A stretch of DNA of 37,091 bases. Source: a virus. The stretch spans positions 1 through 37,091 of IMG/VR virus record IMGVR_UViG_3300033149_000442; one strand, 5' to 3'. Below, piece by piece: positions 7,359-15,450 of the stretch. The position numbers and the translations under genes were made by a program. The stretch's first letter is position 1. Each line of letters begins with the position of its first letter. The notes beneath the pieces are model-generated. The model saw only the letters and a list, made by a program, of their open reading frames with translations. It was not told where the DNA came from and did not search any database.

Positions 7359-8824
7359 AGTTTAAATTAAAACCATACCCTCACCAGATGTATGCTATTG
7401 ATATGGCAAAACGTCTAGGTAATGTAGGATTACTATGGGAAATGGGGGCAGGTAAAACTGGTGGACTTATAAATATTTTGCGTGATCTATACGCCACCGA
7501 TGGGAGGCTTAAGAGAACCTTAATCCTCTCACCTGCTGTTACCCTATATAACTGGAAAGAAGAGTTTGGTATCCATTCATACGTACCAAAAGAGTACATA
7601 CATGTACTGTCTAAGGGCGGTAGTAAGGGCAAGATTCGGGAGTTTGTCAAGTACGCCATGAACCCTACGACAAAGGCTATGGACGGCCATCATATATTCA
7701 TCACTAACTATGAGTCGATGAATAGTGAGGAGCTGTTTAAGTTACTAATGGAGTGGAACCCAGAGATAATGGTACTGGATGAAGCCCACTATATAAAGAA
7801 CCCCCAAGCTAAGAGATCGAAGGCGATCATCAAACTTGGAGACAAGGTTAAGCATAAGTATATCTTGACAGGTACACCTATCCTTAACTCAATACAAGAT
7901 GTGTATAACCTATTCAGATTCCTTGATGGTGGTGAGACATTCGGAAAGAACTTCCATGTGTTCAGACATACATACATGGAAGATGAGAACCAAGGTTGGT
8001 CAGGTAAGAAGGGACACTTCCCAAAATTTGTAGCTAGGTCTGAGATGTACGGCCACATGACTGACTTGATATACACCAAGTGCCACCGAGTCTTGAAGGC
8101 TGATGTGATTAAAGACCTGCCACCACTGATTAAAACTACTCGACTGATAGAGATGTCACCGGAGCAGAAGAAACACTATAAACTAATGGAGCGAGACTTT
8201 ATAACCTTTGTTGAATCTAAAGAGAAATCAGGGGAGTCAGCGGCAGTGGTTGCACAGTTAGCAGTTACCAAAGCATTAAGACTACAGCAGATTGCATCAG
8301 GTTTCCTACAGACAGAGGAAGGTGAGGTGATTGAGATTACCAAGAACCCAAGACTTGACGTTACCAAGGAACTACTACAGGAATTAGTGGTTGATGGTAA
8401 GAATAAGGTAATACTGTGGTGTTCATTTAAACATAACTATAAACAACTGAGTCGTATATGTACTGAACTAGGTATTAAGCATGGCTTTATAACAGGGGAG
8501 CAGAAGCTTGAAGACAAACAAAAAGCAATGGATGAGTTTAACAAAGGGGATGACTCCGTGGTCATTGCCAATAGGAGAGCTGGGGGTATTGGTATTAACC
8601 TCGTCGCTGCTGCTTATTCTATTGTATATTCTAGAAACTTCTCATTAGGTGAGGAGCTACAGTCTGAGGCACGTAACCATAGAGGTGGGTCACAGATACA
8701 TGAGCAGATAGTTAAGATTGATTTAGCTTCCAAGGACACAGTAGACGAACTGGTACTTGAGGCTCTGATAAATAAGAACGATGTTAGTAAACAGGTCATT
8801 GACCTAGTAAGGAGAAAGAGATGA
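7355..8824 (+). CDS. SNF2-like superfamily 2 DNA helicase/ATPase
   Basis: 489 aa. Residues 6-12 (KPYPHQM) look like the Q-type entry motif. Walker A is EMGAGKT with Lys34, and Walker B is the DEAH box at 142-145 in VLDEAHYIKNP. Motif III is ILTGTPI. The second RecA domain includes VILWCSF and an ending motif SEARNHRGGSQ, corresponding to motif VI. The DEAH-x-hydrophobic-KN sequence and compact length fit phage SNF2-type translocases found near DNA polymerase genes. It may remodel replication forks or strip proteins from DNA. ATGA overlaps join it to genes on both sides. Confidence 0.9.
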   Translation: MKFKLKPYPHQMYAIDMAKRLGNVGLLWEMGAGKTGGLINILRDLYATDGRLKRTLILSPAVTLYNWKEEFGIHSYVPKEYIHVLSKGGSKGKIREFVKYAMNPTTKAMDGHHIFITNYESMNSEELFKLLMEWNPEIMVLDEAHYIKNPQAKRSKAIIKLGDKVKHKYILTGTPILNSIQDVYNLFRFLDGGETFGKNFHVFRHTYMEDENQGWSGKKGHFPKFVARSEMYGHMTDLIYTKCHRVLKADVIKDLPPLIKTTRLIEMSPEQKKHYKLMERDFITFVESKEKSGESAAVVAQLAVTKALRLQQIASGFLQTEEGEVIEITKNPRLDVTKELLQELVVDGKNKVILWCSFKHNYKQLSRICTELGIKHGFITGEQKLEDKQKAMDEFNKGDDSVVIANRRAGGIGINLVAAAYSIVYSRNFSLGEELQSEARNHRGGSQIHEQIVKIDLASKDTVDELVLEALINKNDVSKQVIDLVRRKR

Positions 8825-9291
8825 TTGAGGCGAATGAGTTTGACACAGTAGACACAGAGATAACAACACAACAGATGGATGATGCTCTGATTGAGTTCCA
8901 TGAAGCGAAGCGTGAGTATGATGAGGCTAAGTCTGAGTCCAATGCTAAGCATGGGTTGATGGAAGAAAAGAAGTATGTTCTAATGGAGATGCTTAAAGCC
9001 ACTGGCAAATCTAAGTACCAAGTAGATGGTCATGGTACAGCATCACTTAATGAGAAATTAAAAGTAACAACACCTAAAGATGTAGAGTCTAAGCAAGCGT
9101 TGTTTGAATGGTTGAAGAGTAAGCATGGCGACATCGGAGCTACCGCACTGATGAGTGTTAATGCCAATACACTTAACAAGATATTCAATGATGCTTTCCA
9201 AGAAGCTAAGGAAGAAGGAACGGCTGATACCTTTGAGATTCCGGGGCTAGGTCAGGGTGAAGTAGTGCATACACTATCGTTTAGGAAATAG
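8821..9291 (+). CDS. Unknown phage protein with coiled N-terminus
   Basis: 156 aa. Residues 15-62 are strongly helical and charged (DEAKSESNAKHGLMEEKK), likely a coiled coil. The second half contains TGKSKYQVDGHGTASLNEKL and a helical segment, ending GEVVHTLSFRK. I have the impression that similar proteins occur next to helicase and SSB genes in other phages, but I cannot name a family. It overlaps the helicase gene by 4 bp. Confidence 0.75.
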   Translation: MIEANEFDTVDTEITTQQMDDALIEFHEAKREYDEAKSESNAKHGLMEEKKYVLMEMLKATGKSKYQVDGHGTASLNEKLKVTTPKDVESKQALFEWLKSKHGDIGATALMSVNANTLNKIFNDAFQEAKEEGTADTFEIPGLGQGEVVHTLSFRK

Positions 9292-9320
9292 AACTAAGAA
9301 TACTGTAGGAGATAAAAAAG

Positions 9321-9572
9321 ATGAATAGGTTTTTAGGAGGCATGACTGGGCCACAATATAAAGTAGAAGCGTTGTCTGAAGTTAAAGATGAACCACTTGT
9401 TAATGTTAAGCACTATATACATTTAGACGAATATAGAAAACTTAAAGAAGAAAACGAGAAGTTGAAAGAAATTCTAGCTAAAGCCGCAAAGTCGTCACAT
9501 AAATGCAAAGAACTATACGAGTGGTATAGAGAGTTCGAGAAAGATAGGACAAGTAGTACCATAACAAAATAA
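9321..9572 (+). CDS. Small unknown protein with coiled coil
   Basis: 83 aa with a good ribosome-binding site (AGGAG). The middle segment DEYRKLKEENEKLKEILAKA has heptad spacing and should form a coiled coil, probably a dimer. The C-terminal part is charged with a Trp-Tyr pair. No known family recognised. It stands between the coiled protein at 8821 and the putative SSB. Confidence 0.65.
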   Translation: MNRFLGGMTGPQYKVEALSEVKDEPLVNVKHYIHLDEYRKLKEENEKLKEILAKAAKSSHKCKELYEWYREFEKDRTSSTITK

Positions 9573-9614
9573 TAACTCACCAATAATGGTGGTTAAATAA
9601 CAGGAGTAAGAACA

Positions 9615-10358
9615 ATGACTAAGAAGAATGAAGTAGTAAAAGCAGAAGCAAATGAAATCTCAGCAGCAGACTCAGCAGCTATGATGGATATGTTTGGCGA
9701 TTCACCTGTATCATCTAACGATGTTATCATCCCTAAGATTAGAGTAATGCAACCCGGTTCAGCATTAGTGACAGACGGAGCCGCTAAGTTTGGTGACTTC
9801 GTAGATTCATTAACTAATGAAGTGATAGGTAACATTGCTGAGGCTCCAATAGAATTAATCCCATTCTATGTAGAAAAAATCTGGATTATCTCTAAGTGGA
9901 ACGGTGCTAAGTTTGAGTTTGATAAGGTTGAACCAATCACTCCTATGAATGAGAACAAGCAATGGGAAGAGGACACAGCTCAAGGTAAATTTAAAAACGA
10001 AAGATGCTTCAACTTCTACTGCCTAGATCCGAAGGATACTGGACTACCAGTAATCGTAGCCTTCAAAGGTTCATCTATGAGATCAGGTAGAGAGCTTATG
10101 ACACAGATGTATGTTAAGAACAGGGCAGCAGGTAAAGCTCCTTGTGCCAAGGTGATAGGAATATCTGGTGACAAGATTTCTAATGACAAAGGTACATACG
10201 CTGTACTTAAAACTTCTACTGTTAGAGATACTAACATGGAAGAGATGGAGAAGTGTTTAGAGTGGTTCAAAGCAGTACAATCAGGTGATGCTAAAGCAGA
10301 CAACTCTGACGTAATGGAAACAAAACCTCAAGCAACAGAAGTTAAACCACAGTTCTAA
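9615..10358 (+). CDS. Putative single-stranded DNA-binding protein
   Basis: 247 aa. After a polar N-terminus (1-37) comes VIIPKIRVMQPGSALVTDG and strand-rich sequence (PIELIPFYVEKIWIISKW). The centre holds SSMRSGRELMTQMYVK, and the tail is polar and acidic, ending in phenylalanine (EVKPQF). The acidic C-terminus with a final aromatic residue parallels T7 gp2.5 and other SSBs. Its place between helicase and polymerase genes fits. The family is widespread in phages, usually unnamed; the SSB call is an inference. A terminator directly follows, suggesting high expression of this gene. Confidence 0.55.
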   Translation: MTKKNEVVKAEANEISAADSAAMMDMFGDSPVSSNDVIIPKIRVMQPGSALVTDGAAKFGDFVDSLTNEVIGNIAEAPIELIPFYVEKIWIISKWNGAKFEFDKVEPITPMNENKQWEEDTAQGKFKNERCFNFYCLDPKDTGLPVIVAFKGSSMRSGRELMTQMYVKNRAAGKAPCAKVIGISGDKISNDKGTYAVLKTSTVRDTNMEEMEKCLEWFKAVQSGDAKADNSDVMETKPQATEVKPQF

Positions 10359-10363
10359 TTAAC

Positions 10364-10387
10364 GGCCCCCTTAATCGGGGGCTTTTT
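10364..10387 (+). terminator. Rho-independent terminator after the putative SSB gene
   Basis: Stem GCCCCC (10365-10370) and GGGGGC (10377-10382) with a 6-nt loop, then TTTTT. The next gene starts 14 bases later, so the terminator must be leaky, giving a step down in expression before the polymerase. Confidence 0.85.
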
Positions 10388-10400
10388 CATGGAGAAGAAT

Positions 10401-10667
10401 ATGGATTTCAGAGAAGGTATTCTACATAGTGTTGTAGATATAATAGAGGAAGCTAAGAATAATAAAGTTAGAGCTGTAAACTGCGGTAAGGTACTGGTAG
10501 ATGGTACAGAGATTAAGTTCACATTGTGTGCTGAACCTCCTGTATTCAGTAAAACTAAGTACGCACCTGATGATACTGGTATTGCTATAGGCACTGGTAG
10601 ATATGGTGATGATAATCAAAAATTCACTACCTCAGTAATAGAACAACTGAAACAACTGGAACAGTAA
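10401..10667 (+). CDS. Small unknown protein
   Basis: 88 aa from ATG at 10401, which has GGAGAA four bases upstream; the ATG at 10389 lies right after the terminator T-run and is less likely. It reads MDFREGILHSVVDIIEEAKN, followed by strand-like DGTEIKFTLC and a Gly-rich part. No family recognised. Its TAA overlaps the polymerase ATG (TAATG), so translation is coupled to the polymerase. Confidence 0.7.
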   Translation: MDFREGILHSVVDIIEEAKNNKVRAVNCGKVLVDGTEIKFTLCAEPPVFSKTKYAPDDTGIAIGTGRYGDDNQKFTTSVIEQLKQLEQ

Positions 10668-12418
10668 TGAGATTAGTATTCGATATTGAAACCGATGGGT
10701 TCCTCAATGTCCTTACTAAGATACACTGCATAGCCGCCAAAGATATCGACACTGGTAGGAGCTATAACTTCACTGACCATGATTACCAATACAAGTCAGG
10801 GGGCATCCTAGAAGGTCTAGGATTACTCTCAACGGCTGATGAATTATGGGGCCACAACATACAGGCTTTTGATTTACCGGCCATTAGAAAGGTATTTCCT
10901 GACTGGACATGGCTTGGTAAGACAATGGATACCCTAATCCTATCACGCTTACAGCATGTTCATGATATGCAACGTCACTCATTAGAAGAATGGGGACAGA
11001 GATTGAAGTGCCCGAAGGGTGACTTCGGTAAGCAGAATGGTTGGGAGTTTTGGTCAGTGGCAATGCACAAGTATTGTATCCAAGACGTTGAGGTTAATTA
11101 TAAACTAATAGAGTTCCTAGCTAAGTCACGGCCATCAGATGAGGCCATTAAGTTAGAGCATGAGTTCGCTTATGAGCTAGAGCTAATGATGAAAACAGGT
11201 GCCCCCTTCGATACAGAGAAAGCGAGGGTACTAGAGGCAGGGTTGATACATGAAGAGGCGAAGCTACGACGAGAGATTACGGACGGGATACCAGCCTTTG
11301 AGGACAGAACCATATTTATACCAAAAGTTAATAACCGCACTAGAAATTATGTTAAAGGAGTTCCGTTCACGAAGGTCAAGAAAACGCCCTTCAACCCCGG
11401 ATCAAGACAGCAAGTTGTCAGACTGTTCAAAGAAAAATACAAGTGGCGTCCAACTATCCTTACCGATAAAGGGAATCCAAAAGTAGACGCAGATGTACTT
11501 AAAGGGTTACCATATCCAGAGGCTAAGATTATAGCTGAGTATTATGACGTGAAGAAACTATTAGGTCAGTGTTCCACTGGTCAAGCAGCATGGTTAAAGC
11601 TATGCAAGAATGGGAGAATACATGGATACATTAATCACAATGGGGCTGTTACTGGTCGTTGCACTCACAGTTCGCCTAATCTCGGGCAGATACCTACACC
11701 TCGCAGTTATAAAGGGAAAGAATCTCGTAGTCTTTTTCGGGCTAACATCGGTCATTCCATTGTGGGTTGTGATGCTAGTGGGTTGGAGCTTAGGAACTTG
11801 GCTCACTATATGTTTAGATATGATGGCGGAAAATATGCGGAGGTTATTTTAAATGGAGAAATACACACCGAAAACCAAAAAGCAGCTGGACTCCCTACTA
11901 GAGATGCAGCCAAAACTTTTATTTACTCTCACAATTATGGAGCAGGGGATGCAAAACTTGGAAGCATCGTACTCCCGAACGTTAGCGAAGCACGTCAAAA
12001 GATCGAAGGAACCAAACTACGATCACAGTTTATGGCACGAATCCCTGCACTTAGGAACTTGGTTGCAGCTGTTAAAGCTACAGCTAAAGCGAGGGGATAC
12101 CTTGTTGGTCTGGACGGTCGTAGGTTGTACGTCCATTCCGATCATGTTGCGCTCAATGTTCTATTACAGGGAGCTGGCGCTGTCTTCATGAAGAAGGCAA
12201 CAGTTATAGCTATGAGGAAGATTCGTAAGCTAGGGCTTAATGCCAAGCTTGTACTTCACGTACACGATGAACTTCAATTGGAAGTAGCTGATGCTGATGT
12301 TGATAAGACTAAAGAAATACTGGAACAATCTATGGAAAGAGCAGGTGAGTATTTCAATTACAATATTAAGATGGAAGGTGAAGCAGTTCACGGGGAGACA
12401 TGGTATGACACACACTGA
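10667..12418 (+). CDS. Family A DNA polymerase with 3'-5' exonuclease (T7 gp5-like)
   Basis: 583 aa, shorter than T7 gp5 (704 aa). The exonuclease motif I is FDIETDG with Asp6 and Glu8. Polymerase motif A is GCDASGLELRNLAH with Asp369. Motif B is AKTFIYSHNYGAGDAK with Lys416, Tyr420 and Tyr424. Motif C is VHDELQ with Asp534. All catalytic residues are present, so it should be an active proofreading replicase. Tyr420 aligns with the T7 Tyr526 position. No thioredoxin-binding insert is evident given the short length. Confidence 0.95.
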   Translation: MRLVFDIETDGFLNVLTKIHCIAAKDIDTGRSYNFTDHDYQYKSGGILEGLGLLSTADELWGHNIQAFDLPAIRKVFPDWTWLGKTMDTLILSRLQHVHDMQRHSLEEWGQRLKCPKGDFGKQNGWEFWSVAMHKYCIQDVEVNYKLIEFLAKSRPSDEAIKLEHEFAYELELMMKTGAPFDTEKARVLEAGLIHEEAKLRREITDGIPAFEDRTIFIPKVNNRTRNYVKGVPFTKVKKTPFNPGSRQQVVRLFKEKYKWRPTILTDKGNPKVDADVLKGLPYPEAKIIAEYYDVKKLLGQCSTGQAAWLKLCKNGRIHGYINHNGAVTGRCTHSSPNLGQIPTPRSYKGKESRSLFRANIGHSIVGCDASGLELRNLAHYMFRYDGGKYAEVILNGEIHTENQKAAGLPTRDAAKTFIYSHNYGAGDAKLGSIVLPNVSEARQKIEGTKLRSQFMARIPALRNLVAAVKATAKARGYLVGLDGRRLYVHSDHVALNVLLQGAGAVFMKKATVIAMRKIRKLGLNAKLVLHVHDELQLEVADADVDKTKEILEQSMERAGEYFNYNIKMEGEAVHGETWYDTH

Positions 12419-12728
12419 TTTAGAATCTAAGTTTCAACGTAAGTTTAAAAAGAGATTAGATGAGTTACCAAATTCAATCTTCTTCGTGAAGGAGGCAGGG
12501 TCAATCAGGGGAATCTCTGACATCATTGGCTGTGTCAACGGTAAGTTCGTAGCATTGGAGCTTAAGCGTTCCTTGAGAGAAGCCAGTAAGAATACAGGAA
12601 GGATTGTATTGCAGAAGCATTTCCTTAATAAGATTAGCAGAGCCAATGGGTTCTCTGCTCTAGTCTATCCTGAGAATGAAGATGAGATATTTACTCTTCT
12701 CTCTTTACTGGCACACAAGATACAATAG
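12405..12728 (+). CDS. VRR-NUC family nuclease (PD-(D/E)XK fold)
   Basis: 107 aa from ATG at 12405, supported by GGGGAG upstream and the overlap with the polymerase stop. The nuclease core is GISD39 followed by ALE52LK54, then QKH at 70-72 and GFSALVYPE. This D...ExK...Q arrangement is that of VRR-NUC, a structure-specific nuclease fold found as a stand-alone domain in phages. It probably cuts branched replication or recombination intermediates before packaging, the job T7 gp3 does. It is the last gene of the + block; its 3' end overlaps the convergent gene at 12691. Confidence 0.85.
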   Translation: MTHTDLESKFQRKFKKRLDELPNSIFFVKEAGSIRGISDIIGCVNGKFVALELKRSLREASKNTGRIVLQKHFLNKISRANGFSALVYPENEDEIFTLLSLLAHKIQ

Positions 12729-12939
12729 CTCCTTTAGCTAAGCTCACTTCTTCGAGGTTACCAAGGAAGGTAGCCTCATCTTCTGTATCCACTAGCCACC
12801 AAGTAAAGGTAACACTAGTCTTGGATGATCGTAGGAACCAACCACATAACTCACACACTACAGTATCATCACCAATAGCATGATCTATAAATCTTATTCT
12901 ATATAATTGACGCTTCTTAAATCTAGGGAGTTTTGCCAT
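12691..12939 (-). CDS. Small unknown protein, last gene of the late operon
   Basis: 82 aa, reading MAKLPRFKKRQLYRIRFIDH then VVCELCGWFLR and TFTWWLVDTED. It looks like a small beta-rich protein with a CELC pair. The start has AGGAAG upstream and overlaps the phosphoesterase gene by 17 bp. Its 3' end overlaps the convergent nuclease gene by 38 bp. No function assigned. Confidence 0.7.
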   Translation of the reverse strand: MAKLPRFKKRQLYRIRFIDHAIGDDTVVCELCGWFLRSSKTSVTFTWWLVDTEDEATFLGNLEEVSLAKGAIVSCVPVKREE

Positions 12940-13630
12940 TCCATCTTCCTGATGATGTTAGCGGCATAGGTAGTATCCTTGCTACACCGTCTATGATTAT
13001 ACCATGTGATATGATCGGTTCTACTGTGAAGTTCTTATTGTATGCGTAAGCGTAGCTATTGTTATCAATACTACAACCAACAGTCATACCAAAGTGAACC
13101 TTGTTCTTTATCGAATAGAAGCGAACATCAGCTTGTGAGTGGTGGTGACCTTGTACAAAAGAATGACCACGACACTGAGCTTCCGCTATTACATTTTTTC
13201 TACGGCCGTGGGCAAACGTAACCTTGTTACCATTACTCATCTTTAATGTTAAAGAAGGATGCCAGTTCCATTCCTTCGGGGCGTCTAATACTTCCTTGTA
13301 ACTCTTAAGTAAGTGACGAGGCATCCCATGGTGCTTGGCTTTTCTATAGCTCATGCTCCCATGGTTAGATTCTAATACGTCACACTCAGGAAATAAACTG
13401 AATAAACCTTGCATGTGAGCTAACCCTTTCTGTAGCTCCTTACCTGCACTATCTAAGTCAGGGTCAGAATCATGGAAGGACATAGCATGGTAGTCTAGTT
13501 CATCACCAAGGCATACCACTTTATCTGGTCTGTATTTCTTTTTAATTGCAGCTAGGAACTTAAGGGAATCCTTATGTGAGTAAGGAAAGTGTAGATCAGA
13601 TATACACAATATCGTCTTGTATTTTTTCAC
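12923..13630 (-). CDS. Calcineurin-like metallophosphoesterase
   Basis: 235 aa with a GTG start preceded by AGGAAG. The five metal motifs are in order: SDLH (Asp12, His14), GDELD (Asp43, Asp46), SNHG (Asn89, His90), AHG (His141) and GHHH (162-164). This is a complete set for a dinuclear metallophosphoesterase. Gly-Asn-His-Asp/Glu is altered to Ser-Asn-His-Gly, which may change substrate. Phage enzymes of this family include phosphatases and nucleases; substrate cannot be told here. It lies downstream of the lysis genes in the late block. Confidence 0.9.
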   Translation of the reverse strand: MKKYKTILCISDLHFPYSHKDSLKFLAAIKKKYRPDKVVCLGDELDYHAMSFHDSDPDLDSAGKELQKGLAHMQGLFSLFPECDVLESNHGSMSYRKAKHHGMPRHLLKSYKEVLDAPKEWNWHPSLTLKMSNGNKVTFAHGRRKNVIAEAQCRGHSFVQGHHHSQADVRFYSIKNKVHFGMTVGCSIDNNSYAYAYNKNFTVEPIISHGIIIDGVARILPMPLTSSGRWNGKTP

Positions 13631-13655
13631 CTAATAACTTCCTTGTTATTGTTGG

Positions 13656-13964
13656 CTAATTACAGTATTCACTATCAGCACAAATCTCTGATAACTCTCT
13701 TATGTTTGGTTCAATAGTACCATAGAATACGTCATGTTTCACACCATGAATTTTACTACAGTTTATTAAACTAGTCTTAACGAAATCAGATACACGCTCC
13801 CCTGTATCGAAGTCATACTCTGCTACGAAGCAATGCGCTCCATCTTCTTCGTCAATAAATATAGTGTATAAATCTTGGATACCTGTTTCGGGTAAAGAGA
13901 TGTTACCAAATTGGCAACTACTTATTAAGAGTGTTAAGGTAATCATCAGCAGTTTCAGCATCAT
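13656..13964 (-). CDS. Small lipoprotein (possible outer-membrane spanin component)
   Basis: 102 aa. The N-terminus MMLKLLMITLTLLISSC has a hydrophobic core and a lipobox ISSC, with Cys17 the expected lipidated residue. The mature part is polar and has three more Cys (CFVAEYD, LINCSK, ICADSEYC). It overlaps the upstream gene by 47 bp in another frame, as Rz1-type genes often overlap Rz. It is not proline-rich as many o-spanins are, so the spanin idea is tentative. A superinfection-excluding lipoprotein is another option. Confidence 0.7.
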   Translation of the reverse strand: MMLKLLMITLTLLISSCQFGNISLPETGIQDLYTIFIDEEDGAHCFVAEYDFDTGERVSDFVKTSLINCSKIHGVKHDVFYGTIEPNIRELSEICADSEYCN

Positions 13965-14187
13965 TCATTCTCCTAACTTTCTTCTTAGCTTTTACTTTAT
14001 TAATTATCTTGTTCATCTTTTGAGATGACTTTAGATACAGTGGTTTTAATATCCTGTCTAATAGAACAGGAGCTAACCACTTAACAACCCATCCGTATGG
14101 CCCTGTGACAGACTTAAGGATGAGACTGAGGAGCTTACTTCTCAGCAAGCTCCAAGCAATGTGTTTTAAACTATGCTTCTTTTCCAT
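13918..14187 (-). CDS. Small basic protein with hydrophobic segment (possible lysis accessory)
   Basis: 89 aa from ATG at 14187; a TTG 12 bases upstream is possible but has no better ribosome-binding site. Residues 10-50 are hydrophobic with basic residues (HIAWSLLRSKLLSLILK, then GPYGWVVKWLAPVLLDRIL), suggesting membrane association. The C-terminal half is very basic (KVKAKKKVRR). It overlaps the gene upstream by 17 bp and the lipoprotein gene by 47 bp. It could be a holin or i-spanin-like partner of the lipoprotein; this is inference from position only. Confidence 0.6.
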   Translation of the reverse strand: MEKKHSLKHIAWSLLRSKLLSLILKSVTGPYGWVVKWLAPVLLDRILKPLYLKSSQKMNKIINKVKAKKKVRRMNDAETADDYLNTLNK

Positions 14188-14389
14188 CAATCTTATCAAT
14201 TAGGTCAAGAACAACACCGTCAATAGATGCTACTACTAAGTCATCAATCTTATTCTCAGAAGCGTCAACTACGATCTTAGCTGCTTTCCAACCAAGTCTT
14301 GCCATATCTTCTGCAAATTCGATTAAATGCTCTTTACCTTCTTCTTTTAACATCTCTTTAATTTTTACTAATACTTCGTCTTTGTTCAT
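14171..14389 (-). CDS. Small acidic helical protein downstream of endolysin
   Basis: 72 aa, starting MNKDEVLVKIKEMLKEEGKE and ending LIDKIDGKEA. It is mostly charged helix with no membrane segment. GGAGG lies five bases before the ATG, and the start overlaps the endolysin stop by 4 bp. Function unknown; position suggests a lysis-module protein. Confidence 0.7.
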   Translation of the reverse strand: MNKDEVLVKIKEMLKEEGKEHLIEFAEDMARLGWKAAKIVVDASENKIDDLVVASIDGVVLDLIDKIDGKEA

Positions 14390-15450
14390 AGTTCCTCCCG
14401 AACATTATAAAGTTTCTTATACATATTCCAATAGTACAGAAAATCTTTATGTCTTTTGTTTTTAGGTTTCAACACAGCCCAATAGTGACCGCTATTAAAT
14501 AATAGTCTACCATGCTTGGCTACCAACTTGTCTAGTATAATCATACCACATTCTAAGTTCTTCTGTGGATCAAAGATTGTCTTGCTAGTATCTGATTCAT
14601 GTTTATTCTTATCAGCTTCCCAATTAAAATCACACCCATAGTATTCGTGATCTGAATAAGATAGTTGAAGTAATCCCTCGGATAAGTATTTAGTACCTGT
14701 CACTGGATCGTAACCCTTTGGTTTTCCTAGACTTTTCTCCCAATAAGTATCGAATGGGTCAAGCCCCGATTCTGAAGCAGCTAGGGCCCTAAAGAAAGCA
14801 CACCAGAAATGTTTATCTTCCCTATAGTTCTTAAGGTTACCAAGGTAGTTCTCAATACCATTAATGATTATATCATCGTAGCTGTCCAACCAACCCTTAA
14901 TCTTTGGAGGCTTAGGGATTGTAGTGTTCACATCTTCCAAGAAAACTCTACGCCTATCAAGAAGCCTTGACTTTGGATACTCCTTAAAGCAAACCATATT
15001 GTTCTGGTTACCGCCAAGAACTATGTAGTGAGTCTCTGTTTCCCCTGCATAGAATCCAACATGCCCCTTCCAACTATTCTTACTACCACGCCAGAAGACT
15101 AGGATATCACCCTTGACCGGAGCTAAATCTATTACCGATGCTCCGAACTTAAGGAAGCTACGAGCCGCTAAGCTCTTAGTCCCTTTAATACCTGCTGTCT
15201 CTAAGCAGTAGTTAGCGAAGGCCGCACACCATGGAGTCTCATCTGGTTCAATCCAACCGACAGCTTTCTTATACATCTGCTGTATCTTGGAGTTATGCTT
15301 CGCACCTTTAATCTCCTCAGTACCAAGCAAACCTTCAGCCACAGTATAGTGTTTTAAATCCATACTATTGACTGTCCCTGTGTCAACCGAAGTCTTCACA
15401 GGGGTTTTAGTTTCCTTCTTTTTAAATAAACTTTTAACCCATTTCCACAT
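14386..15450 (-). CDS. Endolysin with CHAP/NlpC-like amidase and lytic transglycosylase-like domains
   Basis: 354 aa. Residues 30-170 resemble the CHAP/TIGR02594-type cysteine peptidase: Cys75 in TPWCAAFANYC, His130 in GHVGFYAG and a polar GGNQNN. Residues 185-350 look like a lysozyme-fold transglycosylase: Glu227 in AASESGLDPF and SEGLLQLSYSD, the E...GL(L/M)Q pattern of SLT enzymes. Two bond types in peptidoglycan would be cut. The N-terminus MWKWVKSLFKKKE is basic and amphipathic but not a clear signal peptide. A SLT-bearing protein could also be virion-associated, but the neighbours (XhlA-like upstream, small membrane proteins downstream) favour lysis. The start overlaps the previous stop (TAATG). 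Confidence 0.8.
   Translation of the reverse strand: MWKWVKSLFKKKETKTPVKTSVDTGTVNSMDLKHYTVAEGLLGTEEIKGAKHNSKIQQMYKKAVGWIEPDETPWCAAFANYCLETAGIKGTKSLAARSFLKFGASVIDLAPVKGDILVFWRGSKNSWKGHVGFYAGETETHYIVLGGNQNNMVCFKEYPKSRLLDRRRVFLEDVNTTIPKPPKIKGWLDSYDDIIINGIENYLGNLKNYREDKHFWCAFFRALAASESGLDPFDTYWEKSLGKPKGYDPVTGTKYLSEGLLQLSYSDHEYYGCDFNWEADKNKHESDTSKTIFDPQKNLECGMIILDKLVAKHGRLLFNSGHYWAVLKPKNKRHKDFLYYWNMYKKLYNVREEL

Noticed and set aside
8614-9008. Two - strand reading frames opposite the helicase end and the coiled protein
   Set aside because: They are shadows of strong + strand genes, low in complexity and without ribosome-binding sites.
12291-12404. N-terminal extension of the VRR-NUC gene
   Set aside because: It lies inside the polymerase gene; the ATG at 12405 has a ribosome-binding site and normal family length.
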